DNA of 64,000 bases, taken from the NCBI RefSeq assembly GCF_014204515.1, contig NZ_JACHLI010000005.1, positions 1 to 64,000 of the forward strand, given 5' to 3'. The notes under the pieces are model-generated. The model made no database searches and was not told the origin of the DNA. It was given only the letters and a program-made list of their open reading frames with translations. A program made the position numbers and the translations under genes. Shown here one piece after another: positions 42,728-52,233 of this stretch (positions are counted from its first letter, which is position 1; each line of letters begins with the position of its first letter). Source of the stretch: Pseudomonas nitroreducens. Its GTDB lineage: Bacteria; Pseudomonadota; Gammaproteobacteria; Pseudomonadales; Pseudomonadaceae.

Positions 42728-44941
42728 ATGAGTGTCATGCCCCAATCGCGCCTGGAAACGGTCCAGGACACCCGTATCGACGTCGCCGGCCTGCTGCGCC
42801 TGCTGTTCGATCACAAGAAGATGATCATCGCCGTCACCGGCCTGTTCGCCGTGCTCGGGCTGTTCTACGCCGTGGTCGCGACGCCGATCTACGTGTCCGG
42901 CGCGATGATCCAGATCGAGCAGAAGAAGAACGGCCTGAACGGCACGCCGGAGGTGATCAACCGGCCCGACTCGGTGTCGATCGCCTCCACCGAGATCGAG
43001 CTGCTGAAATCCCGCGCGGTGCTGGGCAAGGCGGTGGAGCTGCTGAAGCTGGACATCGTCGCCCGGCCCAAGCGCGTACCGCTGGTGGGTGACTACCTGG
43101 CGCGCCGCTACCACCCCGAGGCCGGGCAGAGCATTGCCGCGCCCTGGCTGGGCCTGGGCTCCTACGCCTGGGGCGGCGAGCGGATCAAGGTGTTCTCCCT
43201 CGACGTGCCGGAGGAATACCTGGGCGAGCCGCTGACCCTGGTGGCCGACGGTGGCGACAGCTACCACCTGCTCAATGCCGACGGCCAGCTGCTGCTGCGC
43301 GGCGAGCTGAAGAAGACCGTGATGGACAAGGGCTTCAGCATCGAGGTGGATGAACTGGTCGGCCGCCCCGGCACCGAGTTCACCCTGGTGAAGAACCGCC
43401 TGCTGACCACCACCCTGAACTACCAGAAGCTGCTTAAAGTGGCCGAGGCCGGCAAGGACTCGGGGATCATCTACCTGACCCTGGAAGACCCCGACCCGCT
43501 GCAGGCCGACCGCATCCTCGACAAGATCAGCCACCTCTACGTGCTGCAGAACGTCGAACGCAGCTCCGCCGAAGCGTCCCAGCGCCTGCAGTTCCTGCGT
43601 TCGCAATTGCCGGTGGTGCGCCTGGACCTGGAGAAGGCCGAAGCCGCCTACAACGCCTACCAGACCACCGCCAAGTCCGCCGACATCAGCGTCGAGACCC
43701 GTGGCGTGCTGGACCAGGTGGTGGCCATCGACAACCAGCTCTCCGAGCTCAAGCTCAAGCGCGCCGAGTACGACCGCCTGTACACCCCGACCCACCCGCT
43801 GTACCAGGCGCTGAACAAGCAGATGGGCAGCCTGGAGGACCGCAAGGCGCAGCTGCAGAAACGCATCCAGGCACTGCCGGCTACCCAGCAGGAGCTGCTG
43901 CGCCTGTCCCGTGACATGCAGGTCACCCGGCAGACCTACACCAGCCTGCTGAACAAGGCCCAGGAGCAGGACATCATCCGCGCCGGCACCATCGGCAACG
44001 TGCGCGTGATCGACACCGCCCAGGCCAACGTCGAGCAGCCGGCCAAGCCGATGCGCAAGATAATCGTGCTGCTCGCCACCCTGTTCGGCTTCTGCGTCGC
44101 CCTCGGCATCCTGTTCCTGCGCCAGGCTTTCTACCGTGGGGTGGAGAACCCCGAGGCGATCGAACAGCTGGGTCTTTCGGTGCTCGCCGCGATCCCCTAT
44201 TCGCGGCAGCAGGAGCGCCTGGAGAAGGAGCGCAAGAGCGACATCCTCGGCCACACGCCCAAGCTGCTGGCGTCGTCGACTCCGGGCGACCTGGCCAACG
44301 AGGCGATCCGCAGCCTGCGCACCAACCTGCATTTCGCCCTGCTCGAAGCGCGCAACAACGTGGTGATGCTCACCAGCCCGGCGCCGGGCGCCGGCAAGTC
44401 GTTCGTCTCCAGCAACCTGGCGGCGATCATCGCCCAGTCCGGCCAGCGCACCCTGCTGATCGACGCCGACATGCGCAAGGGCTACCTGCACCGGGTGTTC
44501 GGCCTGACCCCGCGCCACGGCCTGTCCGACGCGCTCTCCGCGCACCGGCCGCTGAGCGAGGTGATCCTGCCCACCGAGGTGCCGGAACTGGACTTCATCT
44601 CCTGCGGCTTTGCCGCGCCCAACCCGTCCGAGCTGCTGATGCATGACAACTTCGCCCAGCTGCTGCGCGACGCCTCGGCGCTCTACGACCTGGTGATAGT
44701 CGATACCCCGCCGGTGCTGGCGGTGACCGACGCCGCGCTGGTCGGCCGGCTGTGCGGCATCAGCCTGCTGGTGACGCGCTTCGGCCAGAGCCCGGCCAGC
44801 GAGATCGACACTGCGCGGCGGCGCCTGGGGCAGAGCGGCATCCACCTGCAGGGCGCGATCCTCAACGGGGTGAAACGCAAGGCTTCCACCGCCGCCTACG
44901 ACTACGGCGCCTACGCCTATCGCTACGACGCCAAGGACTGA
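42728..44941 (+). CDS. wzc: Wzc-type polysaccharide copolymerase/BY-kinase
   Basis: A 737-residue protein combining a Wzz chain-length domain and a bacterial tyrosine kinase. Membrane helices lie at about 32-52 and 440-460; the periplasmic part is a long helical hairpin. The cytoplasmic kinase has Walker A PAPGAGKSFVSSNL (about 552), A' LLIDADMRKGYL and B LVIVDTPPVLAVTD. The end is a Tyr cluster AYDYGAYAYRYDAKD, the autophosphorylation site. It works with Wza (54652) and Wzy to set chain length and export. No cognate phosphatase (Wzb) is encoded in the operon. Confidence 0.95.
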   Translation: MSVMPQSRLETVQDTRIDVAGLLRLLFDHKKMIIAVTGLFAVLGLFYAVVATPIYVSGAMIQIEQKKNGLNGTPEVINRPDSVSIASTEIELLKSRAVLGKAVELLKLDIVARPKRVPLVGDYLARRYHPEAGQSIAAPWLGLGSYAWGGERIKVFSLDVPEEYLGEPLTLVADGGDSYHLLNADGQLLLRGELKKTVMDKGFSIEVDELVGRPGTEFTLVKNRLLTTTLNYQKLLKVAEAGKDSGIIYLTLEDPDPLQADRILDKISHLYVLQNVERSSAEASQRLQFLRSQLPVVRLDLEKAEAAYNAYQTTAKSADISVETRGVLDQVVAIDNQLSELKLKRAEYDRLYTPTHPLYQALNKQMGSLEDRKAQLQKRIQALPATQQELLRLSRDMQVTRQTYTSLLNKAQEQDIIRAGTIGNVRVIDTAQANVEQPAKPMRKIIVLLATLFGFCVALGILFLRQAFYRGVENPEAIEQLGLSVLAAIPYSRQQERLEKERKSDILGHTPKLLASSTPGDLANEAIRSLRTNLHFALLEARNNVVMLTSPAPGAGKSFVSSNLAAIIAQSGQRTLLIDADMRKGYLHRVFGLTPRHGLSDALSAHRPLSEVILPTEVPELDFISCGFAAPNPSELLMHDNFAQLLRDASALYDLVIVDTPPVLAVTDAALVGRLCGISLLVTRFGQSPASEIDTARRRLGQSGIHLQGAILNGVKRKASTAAYDYGAYAYRYDAKD

Positions 44942-44968
44942 GTCCGCGGGCAGGGAAGGAGTAACGAC

Positions 44969-45718
44969 ATGGTCCACATCGTCAGCCTCATGCAGCCGTA
45001 CCTGTTCCCCTACCTGGGGTACTTCCAGCTGATCGCCGCCAGCGGCCTGTTCATCCTCGGCGACAGCCTGCAGTACACCCGGCGCGGCTGGATCAACCGC
45101 AACCGCCTGCTGGTGGGCGGCCGCATCTGGCAGTTCAGCTTCCCGCTGGAGCAGGGCTCGCAGACCCAGGCGATCAATGAGCGGCGCCTGAGCGAGGAGA
45201 TGCGCAACAGCAACCAGCGCCTGCTGCACACCATCCGCCATGCCTACCATCGGGCGCCGTGCTACCCGCAGGTGATGCCGCTGCTGGAGGAAATCCTCGA
45301 ACACCCCGAGCGCAACCTGTCGCACTTCGCCGAGCACTCGATCCGCCGCATCTGCCAGTACATGGGCATCGACACGCCGATGGTGCGTGCCTCGGAGCTG
45401 GAACTGGCGGATGACATGGGCCGCGACCAGCGCCTGATCGAAGCGGTGAAACAGAGCGGCGGCGACGTCTACCTGAACCCCGAGGGCGGCCGCCACCTGT
45501 ACACCCCCGAGGTGTTCAACGCCGAGGGACTGGAGCTGCGTTTCCTGCGCATGGACGAGCTGAGCTATCCGCAGTTCGGCGCCGATTTCGTGCCCAGCCT
45601 GTCGATCATCGACGTGCTGATGTTCAACCCGCCGGACGAGCTGCAGCGCCTGCTGGGGCGTTACACCGTGGAACGACCGCAGCCGTCCGGGGACCTTCTC
45701 GGGGAGTACGAATCATGA
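44969..45718 (+). CDS. WbqC-family protein
   Basis: A 249-residue protein with the WbqC (PF08889) pattern: VSLMQPYLFPYLGYFQLIAA at the start, RRGWINRNRLLVGGRIWQFS, then LNPEGGRHLYTPEVFNAEGL and SLSIIDVLMFNPPDELQRLL. Family members sit in O-antigen and capsule clusters with amino sugar genes and are suggested to modify the amino group, but biochemical proof is thin. Its presence beside DegT supports an N-substituted sugar. Stop overlaps the RfaH-like gene by 4 bases. Confidence 0.88.
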   Translation: MVHIVSLMQPYLFPYLGYFQLIAASGLFILGDSLQYTRRGWINRNRLLVGGRIWQFSFPLEQGSQTQAINERRLSEEMRNSNQRLLHTIRHAYHRAPCYPQVMPLLEEILEHPERNLSHFAEHSIRRICQYMGIDTPMVRASELELADDMGRDQRLIEAVKQSGGDVYLNPEGGRHLYTPEVFNAEGLELRFLRMDELSYPQFGADFVPSLSIIDVLMFNPPDELQRLLGRYTVERPQPSGDLLGEYES

Positions 45719-46239
45719 GTGCCACCGCGTTCGAGCAGAAGGCCCAGCAGTACCGCTGGTACCTGATCCAGACCAAGCCGCACCAGGAGCCGCGCGCCGA
45801 GGAGAACCTGGTGCGCCAGGGCTTCAGCTGCTTCCGCCCGACGCTCGGCCTGGCCGGGCGCACCCAGGCGCTGTTCCCCGGCTACCTGTTCATCCGCCTG
45901 GATCAGCAGCACGACAACTGGTTCCCGATCCGCTCCACCCGCGGCGTCGCGCGCCTGGTGAGCTTCGGTGCACAGCCGCTGGCGGTGGCCGACGAGCTGG
46001 TGGAAGACATCCGCCAGCGCCTCGCGGCCATGCCCGAGCGCCCTGCCGGCCGCTTCCGCGAGGGCCAGCCGGTGCGCGTGAAGTGCGCCGGCGAGTGCGA
46101 GGTGGAAGCCATCTTCCTCTGCGACGACGGCACCGAGCGCGGGCTGATCCTGCTCAACCTGCTGCAACGCGAACAACGCATCCGGGTCCCGCTCAGCCAG
46201 CTGTCGGCGGTGGGCGGCAACGACGGCTGGCGCGCCTGA
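45715..46239 (+). CDS. rfaH: RfaH/NusG-like transcription antiterminator
   Basis: A 174-residue NusG-paralogue. The NGN domain has RWYLIQTKPHQEPRAEENLV, GFSCFRPTL and ALFPGYLFIRL; the C-terminal KOW-type half is FREGQPVRVKCAGECEVEAI to RIRVPLSQL. RfaH-type proteins bind RNA polymerase at ops sites and suppress Rho-dependent termination in long operons. Here the gene lies inside the operon it would control, and two ops-like elements are in the leader at 37060 and 37146, suggesting positive feedback. It could alternatively regulate other loci. Confidence 0.88.
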   Translation: MSATAFEQKAQQYRWYLIQTKPHQEPRAEENLVRQGFSCFRPTLGLAGRTQALFPGYLFIRLDQQHDNWFPIRSTRGVARLVSFGAQPLAVADELVEDIRQRLAAMPERPAGRFREGQPVRVKCAGECEVEAIFLCDDGTERGLILLNLLQREQRIRVPLSQLSAVGGNDGWRA

Positions 46240-46282
46240 GGCGGCCGTTCTCAAACCATCAGTGACAGGGAGGAGTGGCGCA

Positions 46283-47281
46283 ATGAATGGATCGACCGTG
46301 CTGGTGACGCTGACCTATGGCGATCGCCTGCAATACCTGGAAGAACTGCTGGCGCGCGCCTTCCGCGAGAAGGACATCAGCCGCGCCATCGTCGTCAGCA
46401 ACGCCTCGGTGGCGGAGCTGGACCAGCTGTTCATGCTCTGGCCCAACCGCGTGCAGGTGATCGAGCTGGACAGCAACACCGGCTCGGCCAATGGCTATGC
46501 GGTGGGCATCGAGGCGGCGCTGAAGAGCGGCTGCGACTTCATCTGGCTGATGGATGACGACAATGCGCCCACGCCCGGCTCCTTCCCCCTGCTCAAGCAG
46601 CGGCTGATCGACTGCGCGCTGCGCCACGGCAGCGACAACACCGCGGTGCTGGGTTTCCGCCCGACCCACCAGGCCGATGTCGCCTCCGGCGTGCCGACCC
46701 GCTTCATCGCGCCGCCGCGCTCCAGCTACTTCGGCTTCCACGTCCGCCAGCTGCCCTACAAGCTCTGGCGCCGCACCCCCTGGGGCAAGCCGAAGCCGCG
46801 TCCGGCGCAGCCGCTGCTGGAGCTGCCGTTCGCCTACTACGGCGGCCTGCTCGGCCACGCCGACCTGTTCCGCCGCATCGGCCTGCCGCGCCGTGACCTG
46901 GTGCTGTACGCCGACGACACCGAGTACACCTTCCGCATCGGCGCCCTGGGCGGCCACCTCTACCTGGTGCCCGAGGCCGGCCTGGATGACCTGGAGAACT
47001 CCTGGAACATCAAGGCGCGCACCAACAACATCTACGAGACCTACCTGCTCGGCAGCTCCGACCTGCGCGCCTACTACGCCGCGCGCAACCAGGCCTGGTT
47101 CGACAAGAACCTGTGGGTCACCTCGCCGCTGATGTACCGCTTCAACCGCTGGCTGTTCATCCGCCTGCTGCACTTCTTCGCCCGCCGCCACCAGCGCGAG
47201 AGCCGCCTGGCCCTGCTGCTGCAGGCGATCCGCGACGGCGAGGCCGGCGCCCTGGGCATGAACCGGGCCTACCCGCTATGA
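46283..47281 (+). CDS. Family 2 glycosyltransferase (GlfT2/rhamnosyltransferase-like)
   Basis: A 332-residue GT-A enzyme: STVLVTLTYGDRLQYLEELL, LDSNTGSANGYAVGIEAALK and DFIWLMDDDNAPTPGSFPLL with a DDD metal site, and YADDTEYTFRIGALGGHLYL late. This architecture (NTGSANG, MDDD) recalls rhamnosyl- and galactofuranosyltransferases. ATG at 46283 follows gggaggagtggc. Stop overlaps the next start (ATGA). Confidence 0.88.
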   Translation: MNGSTVLVTLTYGDRLQYLEELLARAFREKDISRAIVVSNASVAELDQLFMLWPNRVQVIELDSNTGSANGYAVGIEAALKSGCDFIWLMDDDNAPTPGSFPLLKQRLIDCALRHGSDNTAVLGFRPTHQADVASGVPTRFIAPPRSSYFGFHVRQLPYKLWRRTPWGKPKPRPAQPLLELPFAYYGGLLGHADLFRRIGLPRRDLVLYADDTEYTFRIGALGGHLYLVPEAGLDDLENSWNIKARTNNIYETYLLGSSDLRAYYAARNQAWFDKNLWVTSPLMYRFNRWLFIRLLHFFARRHQRESRLALLLQAIRDGEAGALGMNRAYPL

Positions 47282-48510
47282 GACTGCTGCTGCTCAACAC
47301 CCTCTACGCCCCGCACATCGGTGGCGGGGCGGAGGTCATGCTGCAGCACATGGCCGAGGGGCTGGGCAGCCGCGGCCATGACGTCCACGTCCTGTGCACC
47401 GGGCCGCAGGCCGGCCTGCAGCGCGAGACCGTCAACGGCATCGCGGTGCTGCGCGCCGGCCTGCGCAATCTCTACTGGCCCTTCGACGAGCAGGACCATG
47501 GCGCGCTCAAGCGCCTCGCCTGGCACGCTCTGGATCGTTACAACCGCGGCATGCGCGGCGTGCTGAAAAGCGTGCTGAAGGAAGTCGAGCCGGACCTGGT
47601 GGTCTGCCACAACCTCTCGGGCTGGTCGATCTCCGCCTGGGACGCGATCCGCACCGCCGGCCTGCCCATCGTGCAGATCCTCCACGACCAGTACCTGACC
47701 TGCCCGCGCGGCGTGCGCTTCCACAAGGGCCGCCACTGCGAGCAGCAATGCGCCCCCTGCGGGCTGCTGCGGCGCTCCCACGCCGCCGCTTCGGGCGACG
47801 TCGATGCGGTGGTCGGCGTCAGCCGCTACCAGCTCAACGCGTTGCTCGATGCCGGCTATTTCATCGGCAGCCAGACCCACGTGGTCTACAACGGCTCGCC
47901 GATGGCGGCGGTGCCCGCCGCGCCGGCGTCCGCCGGGCGGCGTCCGCTGCGCTTCGGCTTCATCGGTGCGCTGACGCCGAACAAGGGCGTGGAGTGGCTG
48001 ATCGAGCAGTTCCAGGCGGTGGCCGGGGATGCCTCGCTGCTGGTCGCCGGGCGCGGCGAGAGTGCCTATGTGAACCACCTGAAGTCCCTGGCCGATCCGC
48101 AGCGCGTGCACTTCGTCGGCTATCGCCAGGCCGCCGAGTTCTTCGCCGAGATCGACGTCGCCGTGGTCCCCAGCCTGTCGCCGGAATCCTTCGGCCTGGT
48201 GGCGCTGGAGGCCTGCGCCCACCACCTGCCGGTGATCGCCTCGCGCATGGGCGGCCTGGTGGAAATCGTCCAGGACGAGATCAACGGCCTGCTCTGTTCG
48301 CCGGAGCGGCCCGAGTCCCTGGGCGCGGCCATCGAGCGCCTGGTGCGTGACCCGGCGCTGCGCCAGCGCCTGGCCTCGCGCGCCCGGGAATACGTGGCGC
48401 CGATGCTCAGCGTGGAGCGAATGCTCGACGAGTACGAAGCCATCCTTCGCCACACCCTGCTCACCCGTGGAGTCCAGCATGGAACTGCAATCCCCGTATC
48501 CACGCTTTGA
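47278..48510 (+). CDS. Family 4 glycosyltransferase
   Basis: A 410-residue GT-B enzyme. N-terminal MRLLLLNTLYAPHIGGGAEV with the GGAE donor-site glycines, the GT4 motif VPSLSPESFGLVALEACAHH (E-x7-E) and PVIASRMGGLVEIVQDEING. A Cys-rich insert (HCEQQCAPCGLLRRSH) near residue 158 might bind metal. It overlaps the previous gene by 4 and the next by 32 bases, which makes the operon one translational unit. Confidence 0.9.
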   Translation: MRLLLLNTLYAPHIGGGAEVMLQHMAEGLGSRGHDVHVLCTGPQAGLQRETVNGIAVLRAGLRNLYWPFDEQDHGALKRLAWHALDRYNRGMRGVLKSVLKEVEPDLVVCHNLSGWSISAWDAIRTAGLPIVQILHDQYLTCPRGVRFHKGRHCEQQCAPCGLLRRSHAAASGDVDAVVGVSRYQLNALLDAGYFIGSQTHVVYNGSPMAAVPAAPASAGRRPLRFGFIGALTPNKGVEWLIEQFQAVAGDASLLVAGRGESAYVNHLKSLADPQRVHFVGYRQAAEFFAEIDVAVVPSLSPESFGLVALEACAHHLPVIASRMGGLVEIVQDEINGLLCSPERPESLGAAIERLVRDPALRQRLASRAREYVAPMLSVERMLDEYEAILRHTLLTRGVQHGTAIPVSTL

Positions 48511-51094
48511 GCCGGCGCGCGGACTCACCTTCGACCGCTCGTTGCTGGCGCTCGGGGTGCTGCTGGCGCTGCTGCTGGTGGAGACCTTCAACGGTGCGCT
48601 GCGCTTCTACGCCGACCAGGCCGGGCTGTCGGCCATCGTCTACCTGCCCAAGGTGGCCTGCGTCATCGCGGTGGCCTGGGAGCTGATCACCCGCCCGCAG
48701 CAGCGCGGTCTCTGGCTGCTGCTGATCCTGGCGGCGGCCTCGCTGCTGCTCGGGCGCCTGCATGGCGCGGAATTCAAGAGCGGCTTCTTCGCCGTGTTCA
48801 TCTACGCGCCGCTGCTGTTCGGCCTGCTCTGCGGCAACTACCTGGAGATGCACCGCAAGGCGGTGGCCTGGATCATCGCCTTCTGCTTCCTCGCGTCCCT
48901 CGCCGGCATCGCCCTGGACCTGGTGACCAGCGTGCCGTGGAAGGGCTACAGCTACTCCATGGGCGGCGTCGAGATCAGCGGCAACCGCTCCTGGAGCGCC
49001 TATGGCCTGGACCGTATCGCCGGCTTCTCGCGGATGTCCTCGAGCCTGGCGATGATGCTGGTGATCTTCAGCCTCTACCTGGGCTCCTTCCGCCTGCCGA
49101 CGCTGTTGCGCGGGCTGATCTACCTGACCGCGCTGGTGGGCATCGTGCTCACCACCAACAAGTCCTCGGCTGGCGCCTTCGTCATCGCCCTGCTGGTGAT
49201 GAGCATCAGTCGCCAGCGCCTGCTGTTCCTCTGCGCCGCCCTGGCGGTGGTGCTGGGGGCGCTGGCGCTGCCGCTGTACGGCGTGTTCGGCCATGTCGAC
49301 CCATACCTGGCCAGCGCCACCGGCGACAACCTGATGGGCTCGATGGTCGATCGCCTGGTCAACACCTGGCCGAACCTGATCAAGGTGATGGACTACAACG
49401 GCTGGATCTACAGCGGCGCCGGCCTGGGCATGACCGGCAGCGCCTACGCGGCCTTCCCGATCTTCGGCGTCGAACAGCTGGCGGTGGCGGACAACTCGCT
49501 GCTCTACCTCTGGTGCCTGTTCGGCGTGATGGGCGTCGGCCTCTACCTGATGGCCGTGCCGATGCTGATGCGCCTGCAGCTCCAGCGCGGCCCGGAGGCG
49601 CGGGCGCTGCTCGGTATCGCCTTCTGCGTGCTGCTGATCGGCTGGACCAGCGACGTGCTGGAATCCCAGGTGCCCAGCCTGTTCCTCGGCCTGGCCATCG
49701 GCCGCGCCCTGCGCCTGCCGGGCGAGCCGGCGCCGCAGCCGGCACCGCGCACCCTGCGCCTGCAGGGCGGGCTGCTCAGCCTGCTGGCCTGCGCACTGCT
49801 GGTCGGCAGCCTGTTGCAGGCGCCGCCCGCGCTGGCCAAGGAAGCGCCGGTGGAAAACCTCGGCCCGGCGGAATTCATCGTCGGCGCCAGCACCCACCAG
49901 AACATCCGCGCCGGCAACCGTGACGGCATCAATCGCCTGGCCCGCGAGGCCGGAATCGTCTCGTTCCGCGACGACGCCTACTGGTCCAGCGTCGAGCGTG
50001 AGCGCGGCAAGCTGTCCATCGACGCCGCCTGGCGCGCGCAGCTGCGCAGCACCCGCAGCCTGGGCATCAGCACGCTGCTGATCCTGGGCAACGAGAACCA
50101 GTTCTACGGCAACGCCAAGCCCCGCGACGACGCCTCCCGCGAGGGCTACCTGCGCTACGTGCGCTACCTGGTGCGCAGCTTCAAGGGCCAGGTGGCGTTC
50201 TACGAAGTGTGGAACGAATGGGACTCGGAAAACGCTACCGACAAGGACTTCAGCGATGACTACCTGACCCTGGTGCGCGCCACCGCCAAGGCGATCCGCG
50301 AGGAAGACCCGCAGGCCAAGGTGCTCGCTGGTGCCGTCACCCTCAAGGGCATTCGCCAGGGCTTCGCCGAGCGCATCGTCGCCGGCGGCGCGCTGGATGT
50401 GGTCGACGGCATCTCCCTGCACCCCTCGGTGTACTGCGAGGGCGAGATGTCCACGCCCGAAGGCTGGCTGAACTGGTTCCAGGGCGTGAACCAGAAGCTG
50501 GAGAAAGTCGCCGGCAAGCCGGTGCCGCTGTACTTCACCGAGTTCAGCTGGCCGGCCCACGAAGGCGATTGCGGCATCAGCCGCGAACGCCAGGCGGCCT
50601 ACCTGGCGCGCGCCTACGTGCTGCTGCGCAGCCTGCCCAACGTCAAGGGCGCCTGGTGGTACGACCTGGTGGACGACGGCATCGACCGCCGCGAGATGGA
50701 GCACAACTTCGGCCTGCTCACCGCCAGCGGCCAGCCCAAGCCGGCCTACCACGCCATGGCCAGCATCGCCGACATCATCGGCCGCTACCGTTTCGTCGCC
50801 CGCGAGCAGAACCCGGACCCGAACGTCTACCTGCTGCGCTTCGCCAAGGCCGGCGAGGAAATCCTCGTGGCCTGGACCCTGGGCCACGAACAGACCCTGA
50901 ACATCACCAGCAAGCCCGGCAGCAGCGACACCCTCTGGCGCCTGGACAGCGTCGAGGGCGTCGCCCGCCGCGAGGGCCGGCCGGTGCCCTGGAACTGCCC
51001 GCAGGACGGTGGCGAGTGCCAGGCCAGTATCCGCATCGACGCCTCGCCCACCCTGGTGCGCAGCGCCTCCGCCGCGCAGCTGTCACTGCGCTGA
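48479..51094 (+). CDS. Fusion of Wzy-like membrane polymerase and glycoside hydrolase
   Basis: An 871-residue two-part protein. Residues 1-430 hold about eleven membrane helices of the O-antigen ligase/polymerase type (PF04932), with TTNKSSAGAFVIALLVMSIS and IYSGAGLGMTGSAYA, VADNSLLYLWCLFGVMGVGL. A hydrophobic segment at 430-451 ending PALAKE leads into about 410 periplasmic residues of a clan GH-A glycoside hydrolase: acid/base Glu580 in FYEVWNEWDSEN and nucleophile Glu688 in LYFTEFSWPAHEGDC, 108 residues apart, as in GH39/GH5 enzymes such as PslG. It would polymerise repeat units and trim or release chains. ATG at 48479 follows gtggagtcc. I know of no such fusion described, but cannot search. 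Confidence 0.85.
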   Translation: MELQSPYPRFEPARGLTFDRSLLALGVLLALLLVETFNGALRFYADQAGLSAIVYLPKVACVIAVAWELITRPQQRGLWLLLILAAASLLLGRLHGAEFKSGFFAVFIYAPLLFGLLCGNYLEMHRKAVAWIIAFCFLASLAGIALDLVTSVPWKGYSYSMGGVEISGNRSWSAYGLDRIAGFSRMSSSLAMMLVIFSLYLGSFRLPTLLRGLIYLTALVGIVLTTNKSSAGAFVIALLVMSISRQRLLFLCAALAVVLGALALPLYGVFGHVDPYLASATGDNLMGSMVDRLVNTWPNLIKVMDYNGWIYSGAGLGMTGSAYAAFPIFGVEQLAVADNSLLYLWCLFGVMGVGLYLMAVPMLMRLQLQRGPEARALLGIAFCVLLIGWTSDVLESQVPSLFLGLAIGRALRLPGEPAPQPAPRTLRLQGGLLSLLACALLVGSLLQAPPALAKEAPVENLGPAEFIVGASTHQNIRAGNRDGINRLAREAGIVSFRDDAYWSSVERERGKLSIDAAWRAQLRSTRSLGISTLLILGNENQFYGNAKPRDDASREGYLRYVRYLVRSFKGQVAFYEVWNEWDSENATDKDFSDDYLTLVRATAKAIREEDPQAKVLAGAVTLKGIRQGFAERIVAGGALDVVDGISLHPSVYCEGEMSTPEGWLNWFQGVNQKLEKVAGKPVPLYFTEFSWPAHEGDCGISRERQAAYLARAYVLLRSLPNVKGAWWYDLVDDGIDRREMEHNFGLLTASGQPKPAYHAMASIADIIGRYRFVAREQNPDPNVYLLRFAKAGEEILVAWTLGHEQTLNITSKPGSSDTLWRLDSVEGVARREGRPVPWNCPQDGGECQASIRIDASPTLVRSASAAQLSLR

Positions 51095-51114
51095 GCCGTC
51101 CGGGAGTCCGCCCC

Positions 51115-52233
51115 ATGATCGTGATCAACGCGCGTTTTCTCACCCAGCCACTGAGCGGCGTGCAGCGCTTCGCCGAGCAGATCTCGCTGTCGCTGGCGCG
51201 CCTGCGCAGCGACCTGCGTTTCGTGGCGCCGCCGGGTGAAATCCTCCGCCCGGAGATCGCCCGCCAGCTCGGGGTCGAACAGGTCGGCCGCCACCAGGGC
51301 CACCTCTGGGAACAGCTCGACCTGCCGCTGTGGCTGGCCCGGCAGGGGCGCCCGCTGCTGGTCTCGCTGTGCAGCACCGCGCCGCTGGCCTACCGCCGGC
51401 AGTTGGCGACCCATCACGACATCACCTACGTGCGCCACCCGCAGAGCTTCTCCTGGAAGTTCCGCGCGCTGTACCGGGTGATGATTCCGCTGATGCTGCG
51501 CCGCTCGCTGGCGCTGATCAGCGTCAGCGAGTTCTCCCGCCAGGAGATCGCTTCGCACTACGGCCTGGCGACGCAACGCATCCACGTGATCGGCAATGCG
51601 GTCTCCGCCGAGTTCTGCCCTGGCGTGGAAACCGCCGAGAGCGGCCGGCCCTACGTGCTGGCGGTGTCCTCGCCGGCGCCGCACAAGAACTTCGCGCGCC
51701 TGGTCGAAGCCTTCGGCCTGCTCGCCGACCTCGACGTGGAACTGCGCATCGTCGGCGCCGCCAACCGCAGCTTCGCCGACGCGGCGCTGCCGCAGGGCGC
51801 GCAGGATGAACGGGTGCGCTGGCTCGGCCGGCTCGACGACGACCAGTTGATCGAGCAGTACCGCCACGCCGCTGCCTTCGCCTTCCCCTCGCTCTACGAA
51901 GGCTTCGGCATCCCGCCGCTGGAAGCCCAGGCCTGCGGCTGCCCGGTGGTGGCGGCAAGCAGCGCGTCGATCCCCGAGGTGCTGGGCAACTCGGTCCTCT
52001 ATTTCGACCCCTACGATCCGGCCGGCATGGCGGCCGCGCTGCGCCGCGTGCTGCTCGACCATCAGCTGCGCGCCGAGTTGCGCCAGCTGGGCCAGGACAA
52101 CGTGCTGCGCTACTCCTGGGATATCTCGGCGCTGCGCCTCTCCAGCCTGATCGACAGCTGCCTGCTGGAGCGCTCGGAGCACCCGCCGCACTACGACGCC
52201 AAACGCATCGCCAAGCAAGGAGGCAGATCATGA
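51115..52233 (+). CDS. Family 4 glycosyltransferase
   Basis: A 372-residue GT-B enzyme of the WbaZ/mannosyltransferase-like subgroup: VINARFLTQPLSGVQRFAEQ, HHDITYVRHPQSFSWKFRAL, SVSEFSRQEIASHYGLA, VSSPAPHKNFARLVEAF and FAFPSLYEGFGIPPLEAQAC (E-x7-E). Related enzymes transfer mannose or rhamnose. Stop overlaps rmlA by 4 bases. Confidence 0.9.
   Translation: MIVINARFLTQPLSGVQRFAEQISLSLARLRSDLRFVAPPGEILRPEIARQLGVEQVGRHQGHLWEQLDLPLWLARQGRPLLVSLCSTAPLAYRRQLATHHDITYVRHPQSFSWKFRALYRVMIPLMLRRSLALISVSEFSRQEIASHYGLATQRIHVIGNAVSAEFCPGVETAESGRPYVLAVSSPAPHKNFARLVEAFGLLADLDVELRIVGAANRSFADAALPQGAQDERVRWLGRLDDDQLIEQYRHAAAFAFPSLYEGFGIPPLEAQACGCPVVAASSASIPEVLGNSVLYFDPYDPAGMAAALRRVLLDHQLRAELRQLGQDNVLRYSWDISALRLSSLIDSCLLERSEHPPHYDAKRIAKQGGRS

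Noticed and set aside
42668..45496. 942-codon minus-strand frame opposite wzc
   Set aside because: Shadow of wzc and wbqC; Gln/His/Val-rich without domains.
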